Positions 52,901-59,704 of a stretch of 64,000 nt of DNA are shown piece after piece. The notes under the pieces were generated by a model. That model had not been told where the DNA came from. It ran no database searches and was given only the letters and a program-made list of their open reading frames with translations. Source of the stretch: Algivirga pacifica (GTDB lineage: Bacteria; Bacteroidota; Bacteroidia; Cytophagales; Flammeovirgaceae). Both the position numbers and the translations under genes were made by a program. The stretch lies in the NCBI RefSeq assembly GCF_039543525.1, contig NZ_BAABJX010000020.1, positions 124,001 through 188,000 of the forward strand, in the 5' to 3' direction. The stretch's first letter is position 1; every line of letters begins with the position of its first letter.

Positions 52901-53634
52901 TTCTCCAATAGCTTCTCTACCCAATCCAGCATTTCTTCCCGTTCCTCACCTATGAGTAAAAGCCCCCTATTCTTATACCCTTGTTCCCATATATTGGCCT
53001 TAAGCAACAATGTGGTATGAGGAAGTAACCAACCAGCATGCTTGCTTCTTAAGGATAACAACTTACGGACTACCTCCTGATATCCATCTTTGGTCTCCAT
53101 GGGTATATCTACACTCCATGCTTTTAGGTAAGTACTATCTGCATGCTTCTTCCAAGAGTTCTCATAGGACTCCTTCCAATCATTGTAAATAGATAAGTCT
53201 ATAACTGCCTGTCTTCCATAAATCCAATCTGTTTTTTTGATATGCGCTACAGCCTTTTCCACATCCTCTTTTTCCAAAAAAGAACTATAGTGTTGTTGGA
53301 TGTATTCAAAATCTTCTATATCAGGGGCTACCTGTAATACCGGAACGATACATTTACCCGCCTTCAGGGCTAGAATATATTCTTTGATACAATGACTTGA
53401 ACGAATAGAGGAAGGTGTGATCAAAAACACGACCACATGCGCAGCATGAATTCCACTTTGTATTTGCAGCTCATAGTCCTCAGCATGCAGCATACTTACC
53501 TTATCAAACCAAACGCTATGGTCTGCAAGCTGCAGTTGCTGATGCAAGGTTGCCGCCTGTAGTAAACTCTCTGAACGACTATAAGAAATAAAAAAATCAA
53601 AAACTTTATATCCAGTAGTTTTTAGCTCTTGCAT
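49888..53634 (-). CDS. Triple-TIR, transmembrane, coiled-coil, beta-propeller protein
   Basis: This 1248-residue protein has three TIR domains: about 12-135 (FDFFISYSRSE), 273-395 (TDVFIGYANNE) and 466-590 (TEVFLSYSRKD). Each keeps the Glu at the NADase position three residues after Cys: Glu85, Glu345 and Glu540. Each TIR is followed by a similar helical segment (LLLIGEEREEMLDWVEKL, LLRGYQLKQALNWYRGG, LLSHTELILMQEWLEE), so the unit looks triplicated. A transmembrane helix (about 677-697), a Gln/Ala-rich coiled coil (700-815) and a beta-propeller-like region (870-1220) follow. TIR domains can cleave NAD+ or make cyclic ADP-ribose signals. It is divergent from a SLATT gene by 132 bp. An immune or stress-signalling role is inferred. 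Confidence 0.9.
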   Translation of the reverse strand: MQELKTTGYKVFDFFISYSRSESLLQAATLHQQLQLADHSVWFDKVSMLHAEDYELQIQSGIHAAHVVVFLITPSSIRSSHCIKEYILALKAGKCIVPVLQVAPDIEDFEYIQQHYSSFLEKEDVEKAVAHIKKTDWIYGRQAVIDLSIYNDWKESYENSWKKHADSTYLKAWSVDIPMETKDGYQEVVRKLLSLRSKHAGWLLPHTTLLLKANIWEQGYKNRGLLLIGEEREEMLDWVEKLLEKKDNRVVEETPLQAAFLMESRKNGENLWTDVFIGYANNEVRKMRDLQQQLHLHLKSTWVDIDDIEKGKDYRQEIRRGIESADYFLMMLSPSSMKSPYCLEELEYARSLGKRIVPLLVQEVEKVSTLGFSERTCLKQSDKRYFEKLLRVLQLDQNYLTQHKQYLCHALRWERADHNPSMLLRGYQLKQALNWYRGGEQYKENPPIDLQKRFIEAGEQQKAYLDTEVFLSYSRKDADFARMLNVSLQESGKNTWFDQENIPAGSQNFWEEIQRGIDSANNFLFILSPDALSSPYCEDEVAYAMEQGKRILTVRYKALGDTPLPEALQHIQWVDFLETKDFATALGELSRALEVDRHHVESHSKWQQKALYWKSQEYNKDMLLSHTELILMQEWLEETEEEKYEPLPTALQLELFQASEELLLAKTRKEKRDRHILMGLLGAASISFLAAGAGFIYARKQYEFAEQERQLAIQAQQQANTEKEKALEAYRIAEEAKQQALQAAVQTRKLFDQAEYQKQRAEEQAKQAYWAKEKALASQRKTAQAMQALMLEREKAEQANEDASKAREEAELASRNAMVRQLLYLYKVALLEENDITRAVRMVEAAYFINKDNEEVQQAFQSFQPYILGHNVFRNNTLTLPKRIATLSINHSGDKTLALHADGTATLVHLERKEQQSFLMEGASIQAVQWLQEDQIAVSILEEEQKKVKVLADDGRLLQVFEEQFPLAKVGENWFLTDPQSGFVCYGPSGDKKYLTHGGEAVGIEVTEEGNVRTITTKGTKEWTAGGELIRFIPINDFRSLVNDKTDLLDLLSDDQEERRGTKSVLEVNQELNTLLKSLFGSKRIEQMQFSSNRQSVVLKVGEHILYQQKGKVAQRVELPVDSQFSLSEDGRLLYAWKGSKMEQYDLQRGVLSLAVTADSTFQEADSMAHVECTVEGKQVIDTHQEVQRSYPLNYKPIEASIYADNILKVKRSPLESYYYPISPKAVMELLEQNTAIEPVSIVEPLNR

Positions 53635-53695
53635 GGAGATTTAGTGATTTTTGGAGTACTTGTTATTTAGGACGGAATAAATATACTTATTATAA

Positions 53696-53703
53696 TATTT
53701 TTG
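53696..53703 (+). promoter_or_regulatory. -7 box (TATTTTTG) for the SLATT gene
   Basis: TATTTTTG matches TAnnTTTG and lies 63 bp upstream of ATG 53767 in the 132-bp gap shared with the divergent TIR gene, so regulation of the two may be linked. No good -33 TTG is at the standard distance. Confidence 0.45.
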
Positions 53704-53766
53704 TAAGGATTTTTTATATTTAAACCTCCTAAAAACATATTTCCAATTAAAAGCGCATTCCAAACA

Positions 53767-54465
53767 ATGCAAGAACAAGAGACTGCTATTGAGAGAAAGG
53801 ATGAAAACAAAAAGCCATCCATCAGCATCACTGCTGAAACACATATAGATGAGAACGAGCAATTGAATTATGAAGGCGTTGCCCATAATTACGATCCTGT
53901 TCCCAGAGATGCTGAAATTATGAAGGATACCCTTTATATACAGGAGAGAGTAGACTCTCAGATATCATGGTACGACCGTAAAAGCTCGGAAAATAAGAAA
54001 AACTACCAACGGATGAAAAAGGCTGAATCGTACCTGGCGGCCACTGTCCCTATTCTGATTACATTTAGTGCTGCAGTCCCTTCTTTTGTTCCCGCTACAT
54101 GGTACCTGGATAAATGGTTACAACTTTTTGCCACCTTGGGAGGTGTTGCAGTTGTTATTCTTAACAAACTGCAGGAGCTCGGTACTTATCACAAATTATG
54201 GAAAGAATATCGCTACAACTCTGAAGAGTTACAACGTGAAAAGTACCTGTACATTACCAAGACAGAGCCTTATGACGAGAAGGATGCTTTCCCTCGTTTT
54301 GTGGAAAAAATTGAGCATATCTTAAGCTCGGAAACCAAGAAATGGCATCTTTCTCAACAGCAAGGAAATAATAATAGCCAGAAGAGACAGCAAAACTACT
54401 CCCAGCAATGGCAGATGGAAGGAGACTTTACTAAAAATCAGCAACAAGGGAAAAAGAATCGATAA
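53767..54465 (+). CDS. SLATT/DUF4231-type two-helix membrane protein
   Basis: This 232-residue protein has a helical amino part with YIQERVDSQISWYDRKSSENKKNYQRMKKAESYL. Two transmembrane helices follow, at about 88-108 (ESYLAATVPILITFSAAVPSF) and 117-135 (WLQLFATLGGVAVVILNKL), then a carboxyl helix with YHKLWKEYRYNSEELQREKYLYITK. This order and W-Y-x4-N-K style match the DUF4231/SLATT family, proposed in the literature as pore-forming effectors in nucleotide-signalling conflict systems. The tail after 195 is a low-complexity Gln/Asn/Lys stretch. It is divergent from the triple-TIR gene. Confidence 0.85.
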   Translation: MQEQETAIERKDENKKPSISITAETHIDENEQLNYEGVAHNYDPVPRDAEIMKDTLYIQERVDSQISWYDRKSSENKKNYQRMKKAESYLAATVPILITFSAAVPSFVPATWYLDKWLQLFATLGGVAVVILNKLQELGTYHKLWKEYRYNSEELQREKYLYITKTEPYDEKDAFPRFVEKIEHILSSETKKWHLSQQQGNNNSQKRQQNYSQQWQMEGDFTKNQQQGKKNR

Positions 54466-54578
54466 TAGCGCTTACCACTTACCATAAAAATATAAAGTAC
54501 AGATGGCACAGCAATCGGCATATTTTTCGTTATAAAGGTAACAGGCTGTTGCAGTGAAAAAAGCCAACTGCATCATAA

Positions 54579-54609
54579 AAGGGAGCGAGTAACTTTCCTT
54601 GCCCGCTCC
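54579..54609 (+). terminator. Possible terminator between SLATT and the deoxyribosyltransferase-fold gene
   Basis: GGGAGCG and CGCTCC pair around a loop of about 16 nt, followed by TTCACTTATTTTT. It would end the SLATT transcript; the next gene would then need its own promoter or read-through. Confidence 0.5.
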
Positions 54610-54658
54610 TTCACTTATTTTTCGACTCTATTTTTTAGAGGAATTAAACCATACAAAT

Positions 54659-55057
54659 ATGAAAGTTTTTTTAGGAGGTACCGTAAACGGCTCTGTGTGG
54701 AGGGATTTATTTATTCCAATGCTCAAAATTGATTACTTCAACCCTGTAGTCGATGACTGGGACGAGGCGGCTTACCAACGAGAACTGTTTGAGCGAGAAA
54801 ATTGTGATTATTGCCTTTATGTCATTACCCCTAAAGCAGAAGGGTTTTATTCTATTGCTGAGCTAGTAGATGATTCCAATAAACGCCCTGAAAAAACCCT
54901 CTTTATTCCTCTTAATAACGACGGAAATCAATGGTTCTCAGAGCACCAAGTGAAATCACTGAAAAAAATTATCGCCATGGTCAAAAAAAATGGCGCCAAA
55001 GTATTTTCTAATATGGAGGAGGCGGCAAGCTTTCTCAACCAAGAAGTTAACGTATGA
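54659..55057 (+). CDS. Nucleoside 2-deoxyribosyltransferase-like domain protein
   Basis: This 132-residue single-domain protein matches the Nuc_deoxyrib_tr_2 type: MKVFLGGTVNGSVWRDLFIPMLKIDYFNPVVDDWDEAAYQRE, ENCDYCLYVITPKAEGFYSIAELVDDSNKRPEKTLFIPL. The Glu in YSIAELV (Glu68) is at the expected catalytic position. The fold belongs to the same (deoxy)ribohydrolase-type group to which TIR has been linked, so it may cleave or transfer N-glycosidic bonds of nucleosides or nucleotides. The start ATG 54659 is preferred over a TTG at 54599. The stop TGA lies in a TATGAGT repeat. A house-cleaning role unrelated to its neighbours is possible. Confidence 0.88.
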   Translation: MKVFLGGTVNGSVWRDLFIPMLKIDYFNPVVDDWDEAAYQRELFERENCDYCLYVITPKAEGFYSIAELVDDSNKRPEKTLFIPLNNDGNQWFSEHQVKSLKKIIAMVKKNGAKVFSNMEEAASFLNQEVNV

Positions 55058-55116
55058 GTTATAAATTTATGAGTTATGAGTTTAAAATTTAAACTCATAA
55101 CTCATAAACTCTATCA
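55054..55116. repeat. TATGAGT-heptamer palindrome between convergent genes
   Basis: Perfect 21-bp arms (55066-55086 and 55088-55108, around TTTAAA-A-TTTAAA) are built from TATGAGT words. The stop codon of the deoxyribosyltransferase-fold gene lies in its first word. Confidence 0.93.
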
Positions 55117-55117
55117 T

Positions 55118-56758
55118 TTACTTTCCGTATTTCCCTTCTGCGTACTTCACTGCTTCATAGAGATTTAGGATACCTCCTGAAACGGATAGATCACCAAACT
55201 TCACCTCTTCAGCTGTTTCTCCCTGTGCCAATTTCCCTTTGTAACCTGGCAAGTAAACTGCTTCTTTCTTCATTGGTGTTACCGTTCTCATCAAAACCTT
55301 TTTCACCTCTGCCGCTGTCATTTCAGGATAATATGACATCAATACTGCTGCTGCACCCGCAACAACAGGAGAAGCCATACTTGTACCATTCAAGGCTTTG
55401 TACTTTGATTCTGGTACGGTAGAATAGATATCCACCCCTGGGGCAAACAAGTCTACATTCTTCTTTGCATAATTAGAGAAGTCCGCAGGCATTTTCTTGC
55501 CATCTTCCCAGTTCAAGGCTCCTACCTCAATCCAGCTTTTGGCATACCCCCCTTTGTCGTATTTATCCAATGGGAAGTTCGTTTCCTTGTCGGTGTTCTT
55601 GTTATCATTACCAGCTGCATGTACCAACAAGACTCCTTTACTCATCGCATATTTTACCGCATCATCTACGATTTTCTTTTCTGGTGAGTAAGCCTTTCCA
55701 AAGCTCATATTGATAATCTGTGCGCCATTATCCACTGCGTAACGAATAGCGTTTGCTACGTCTTTATCTCTCTCATCGCCATCAGGCACTGCTCTAACCA
55801 CCATGATTTCTACATTATCTGCAACCCCTTTCATTCCCAAGGAATTGTCTCGCTGTGCGCCGATAATACCCGCTACGTGTGTACCATGATCTGCACTAGG
55901 GCCATAGACGTCATTATTACCGTAAAAACGCTGTGAGAAATCATTGTAATCATCTCCTACAATCTCTCTGGTATTCAATTCTGTATTATAATTGAACTCC
56001 AACTGATTTTGCAGATATTCCTGATAATCCTCCAAGTCTTTCAACTTGTAGCCGTTCATCTTCATACTCATTAGAAACTGAGCCATGCCCATCACTCTGT
56101 TATCCGCAGAAGCTACTGTCTGTAGACTATCCATCGTCACTTCTTCCATTCCAAAGTAAGCCTGCATCAGTTTATCCGAACGCTCATACATTTCCACCAT
56201 CTGTGAAATTGCACCATAGTTCTGCTGTGCTTCTGTTACTCCTTCCTGATACTTCTCCTCAATTTCCTTGAAGTACTGATACTCTTTTCGATCTTTTTTG
56301 CTGATCTCTTTCTCTTCCTTGCCAGCGTACTTCTGCTTCAATTTCACGTACTCACGGGTCAACTCCAACGTCTCCCCACTCACGTGCTCGCCATTAGGTC
56401 CTCCGATAAAGTTCCAACCATGCATATCATCTACATATCCATTGTTGTCATCATCTTTGCCGTTACCTTCGATCTCATCCTTGTTGACCCAAATTACATT
56501 TTTCAAGTCCTCATGACCGATATCAATACCACTATCAATTACGGCAACTACTACTTTCTTTCCTTGTCTTCCTTTAAGGATTTCCTGATAGGCTCTTTCA
56601 GCTCCTATCCCGTAAACACCATCTTGTGTTTTATCCAAATTGTACCAATTGGGTTTAGCACCTCTTAATGGATCTTCCTCTCCTTGTGCTAAAGCAGTCT
56701 GAGACACTCCCATTGCAGCAGCGAGAAATGCTGGTAATATTATTTGCTTTATATTCAT
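55118..56758 (-). CDS. S8 family subtilisin-like serine protease
   Basis: This 546-residue secreted protease has a signal peptide (MNIKQIILPAFLAAAMGVSQTALAQ). The catalytic triad is Asp75 (VVAVIDSGIDIGHEDL), His291 (ADHGTHVAGIIGA) and Ser460 (LNGTSMASPVVAGAAAV); the oxyanion Asn is in HAAGNDN. An insert of about 180 mostly charged, helical residues separates Asp from His, far more than in plain subtilisins and typical of some Bacteroidota members. There is no T9SS sorting domain at the end, so it probably stays periplasmic or leaves by another route. Convergent with the 54659 gene. Confidence 0.94.
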   Translation of the reverse strand: MNIKQIILPAFLAAAMGVSQTALAQGEEDPLRGAKPNWYNLDKTQDGVYGIGAERAYQEILKGRQGKKVVVAVIDSGIDIGHEDLKNVIWVNKDEIEGNGKDDDNNGYVDDMHGWNFIGGPNGEHVSGETLELTREYVKLKQKYAGKEEKEISKKDRKEYQYFKEIEEKYQEGVTEAQQNYGAISQMVEMYERSDKLMQAYFGMEEVTMDSLQTVASADNRVMGMAQFLMSMKMNGYKLKDLEDYQEYLQNQLEFNYNTELNTREIVGDDYNDFSQRFYGNNDVYGPSADHGTHVAGIIGAQRDNSLGMKGVADNVEIMVVRAVPDGDERDKDVANAIRYAVDNGAQIINMSFGKAYSPEKKIVDDAVKYAMSKGVLLVHAAGNDNKNTDKETNFPLDKYDKGGYAKSWIEVGALNWEDGKKMPADFSNYAKKNVDLFAPGVDIYSTVPESKYKALNGTSMASPVVAGAAAVLMSYYPEMTAAEVKKVLMRTVTPMKKEAVYLPGYKGKLAQGETAEEVKFGDLSVSGGILNLYEAVKYAEGKYGK

Positions 56759-56848
56759 TCGAATAATGATTAATTGAAGCTTATATTTATTTAAAAAATT
56801 ATTGTATTTGTATAAGGATTATCCTTGTTGGAATGTTCCATAAACGAT

Positions 56849-56868
56849 GGGTGCGATGAATCGCACCC
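56849..56868 (-). terminator. Hairpin after the M3 peptidase gene
   Basis: Perfect stem GGGTGCGAT / ATCGCACCC with a 2-nt loop, 13 bp past the minus-strand stop at 56881. Strong stem but no T run. Confidence 0.55.
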
Positions 56869-56880
56869 GTACAGTTGTTA

Positions 56881-58920
56881 TTAATTTTTCACTAACAATC
56901 CTGCTCTCTTCAACAGTGCATCGACCGTTGGCTCTCCTCCCTTAAAGCGCTTGTACAACTCCATTGGATGTTCACTTCCTCCTTTGGAAAGGATATTTTC
57001 CTTGAATCGCTCTCCAGTCTCTCTATTGAATATTCCTTCTTTCTTGAATACCTCAAACGCATCAGCATCCAATACCTCAGCCCACTTATAGCTGTAGTAC
57101 CCAGAAGCATATCCTCCCTGGAAAATATGACTAAAAGCACAGCTCATAATCGTCCCTTCCACGGATGGCAATAAGTTCGTCGGACCAAAAGCGGCTTCCT
57201 CAAAGGCTGCTACTTCTGCTACTTTTCCAGTTGGAGAAGCATGATACGCCATATCCAGTAAACCAAAGCTAATTTGTCTTACCGTTTGATACCCTTCCAG
57301 GAAAGTACTCGCTTCCTTAATTTTCTGAACGTATTCCATTGGAATCACTTCCCCTGTCTCATAATGTTTGGCAAACAGGTCCAAACACTCTTTTTCATAA
57401 GCCCAGTTCTCCAAAATCTGAGACGGCAACTCTACAAAGTCCCAGTACACACTCGTTCCTGAAAGGGATGCATACGTTCCATTAGCCAATATACCATGCA
57501 AGGCATGTCCAAACTCATGGAATAGGGTAGTTACCTCATTAAAGGTCAACAATGATGGCTTGGATGCTGTTGGCTTGGAGAAATTACAAACAATAGATAC
57601 ATGCGGACGCTCGTCTGTCCCTGCCTCTTTGTATTGCGGCTTGTAAGAAGTCATCCATGCACCATCCCTTTTCCCCGCTCTAGGGAAGAAATCTGCATAG
57701 AAAATGGCGACGTGTTGTCCTTCTTCATCTTTTACTTCATAAGTCGTTACATCAGGGTGATATAATGGGATATCCTTTCTTTCTTCAAAAGATATTCCAA
57801 ACAACTTATTAGCTACCGTAAACACTCCTTCCAGTACGTTCTCTAACTTGAAGTAAGGTTTTAGTTTTTCATCATCAATATTATAGCGTGCCTTCTTAAG
57901 CTTTTCTGAGTAATATGCCCAGTCCCAACGTTGCATATCGGCAGGCTCTCCTGAAAGGCGTTTTAATTCGGTCACTTCTGCTACTTCCTTAACTGCTGCC
58001 GGTTTTCCTTTTTCCAGTAAATCCTTCAAAAAGTCTTTTACTTTTTCCGGACTATTGGCCATACGTTCCTCCAGAATATAATTGGCATACGTTTCATACC
58101 CTAGCAACCTTGCCTTCTCTGCTCTTAGCTCAACGATTTCCTGAATAATCGCCTGGTTATCCAGTTCATCTCCCTTGAATGCCTTACTACCGAAAGCTCT
58201 AAACAACTCTTCTCTCAAAGTGTTATCATCCGCATAGGTCATAAATGGAATATAGCTAGGATACTCCAATGTAATGACCCATTTCCCCTCATAGCCTTTC
58301 TCCTTTGCAGTCATGGCCGCTGCCTCAACAGCATACTCAGGAAGTCCAGCCAGCTGTTCTTCCTTTTCCAGCACCATCTCATATTTATTGGTCTCTGCCA
58401 ATACGTTCTCTCCAAAGGTCAACGATAACTCTGACAGACGCTTACTGATTTCTCTCAGGCGCTTCTTATCTTCCTCTCCTAATGCCGCTCCATTTCTTGC
58501 AAAAGCCTTATAGGTTTTATCCAACAAAGTGGCTTGTTCCTTCGTCAAGGTCAGCGTATCCTTGTTTGCATATACCGTTTCTACTCTCTTGAATAACTCT
58601 TCATCAAAAAGAATATCGTTGCTATGCTCACTCAGCAGTGGAGAAATTTCCTTAGCTAAACGTTGAATTTCTTCATTGGTTTCTGCCGAATTAAGATTAA
58701 AGAAGATAGTGGTCACACGATCCAAAACTCTCCCTGTCTTTTCCAGTGCCTCAATCGTATTTTCAAAAGACGGCTGATCAGCATTCTTCTTCAATACCTC
58801 TACCTCTTCTTTCGCCATCTTGATGGCTTCTTTTACTGCGGGCAAGTAATGCTCCTCCTTAATTTTGTCAAAAGGAGCCGTTCCAAATGGTGTATTAAAT
58901 GTTGATAATAGTGGATTCAT
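56881..58920 (-). CDS. M3 family oligopeptidase (Dcp/PrlC-like)
   Basis: This 679-residue zinc metallopeptidase carries the HExxH motif in TLFHEFGHALHGILA and the third ligand Glu in a following helix. It keeps the M3 opening NPLLSTFNTPFGTAPFDKIKEEHYLPAVKEAI and the region VYWDFVELPSQILENW. There is no signal peptide, so it is probably cytoplasmic and degrades short peptides, like oligopeptidase A or dipeptidyl carboxypeptidase. The length is standard for the family. Confidence 0.95.
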   Translation of the reverse strand: MNPLLSTFNTPFGTAPFDKIKEEHYLPAVKEAIKMAKEEVEVLKKNADQPSFENTIEALEKTGRVLDRVTTIFFNLNSAETNEEIQRLAKEISPLLSEHSNDILFDEELFKRVETVYANKDTLTLTKEQATLLDKTYKAFARNGAALGEEDKKRLREISKRLSELSLTFGENVLAETNKYEMVLEKEEQLAGLPEYAVEAAAMTAKEKGYEGKWVITLEYPSYIPFMTYADDNTLREELFRAFGSKAFKGDELDNQAIIQEIVELRAEKARLLGYETYANYILEERMANSPEKVKDFLKDLLEKGKPAAVKEVAEVTELKRLSGEPADMQRWDWAYYSEKLKKARYNIDDEKLKPYFKLENVLEGVFTVANKLFGISFEERKDIPLYHPDVTTYEVKDEEGQHVAIFYADFFPRAGKRDGAWMTSYKPQYKEAGTDERPHVSIVCNFSKPTASKPSLLTFNEVTTLFHEFGHALHGILANGTYASLSGTSVYWDFVELPSQILENWAYEKECLDLFAKHYETGEVIPMEYVQKIKEASTFLEGYQTVRQISFGLLDMAYHASPTGKVAEVAAFEEAAFGPTNLLPSVEGTIMSCAFSHIFQGGYASGYYSYKWAEVLDADAFEVFKKEGIFNRETGERFKENILSKGGSEHPMELYKRFKGGEPTVDALLKRAGLLVKN

Positions 58921-59009
58921 ATTTTCTTTAATTCCTTCTCATTAATGGTTATAAATACTAACATAAGCAAATATTGTTTATTTACGAACCTGAAACTCAT
59001 AGAAGGTGA

Positions 59010-59573
59010 TTAGTCTTGGGTATGCATTTTTCCATTCCTTGTTACAGGATAAACGGCCAACTTCTTTTGCAGTCGCTCAGACAAGTAAACATTACAATGT
59101 CCTAACCGATTGAGGATCAATTTGGCTTCTTGCTTGTAACGACTACATTTCTCCGTACTCCAATGGGATGGAGGTGGCTGTAGGTTAGTAATTCTATCAG
59201 CCAGTTTTACGATACCCACTTCTTTAGTCAATTGCAGAATTCTTTGGAGAGAGTCTTTCATCTTCTCTTCTTTCTCTTCAATACGATCATCCTTGGTTAA
59301 AGCAGCGACACCTTCAGCAATCGCTTCTCCAAACATCTCAGACAATTCATCCAAGTCACAATCGGTATCTTCTAATGTATCGTGCAGTAGGGCTAACTGC
59401 ACTGCATATTGCACATCAAACACAGGGTCGTGTTGATAGGCCACCATCACTTCCATGGCTACATTCGATAAATGTAAAAGGTAATTGGCCGTAGTCCCTG
59501 GAACTTGTTGGTTAGCATGTTTTTCTCCAGCAAAACGGATTGCTTTTTGGTAAAGGTCTTGTAATTGATTCAT
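59010..59573 (-). CDS. HD-domain protein, small alarmone hydrolase-like
   Basis: This 187-residue protein resembles the hydrolase half of RelA/SpoT: IRFAGEKHANQQVPGTTANYLLHLSNVAMEV, then LALLHDTLEDTDCDLDEL with the HD metal pair and the ED pair, and IVKLADRITNLQ. There is no synthetase or regulatory domain. Stand-alone proteins of this type (MESH1/SAH) hydrolyse (p)ppGpp, but other nucleotide phosphates are possible. It lies between the M3 peptidase and a divergent DUF3604 gene. Confidence 0.85.
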   Translation of the reverse strand: MNQLQDLYQKAIRFAGEKHANQQVPGTTANYLLHLSNVAMEVMVAYQHDPVFDVQYAVQLALLHDTLEDTDCDLDELSEMFGEAIAEGVAALTKDDRIEEKEEKMKDSLQRILQLTKEVGIVKLADRITNLQPPPSHWSTEKCSRYKQEAKLILNRLGHCNVYLSERLQKKLAVYPVTRNGKMHTQD

Positions 59574-59704
59574 TGACTTTTTGATAAAAAACGATTCAAA
59601 ATTTCTATTCAGCAGAAAAAAATGCTGTATTCTTTTATAAAGTATTTATTTTAAACAATATTAAATAATAACCCTATTGAACTCATAAACCACAAAACCC
59701 TCCA

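Noticed and set aside
53641..53886. 81-residue hydrophobic minus-strand frame next to the TIR start
   Set aside because: It overlaps the SLATT start in antisense and the divergent promoter region; its hydrophobic character comes from AT-rich DNA.
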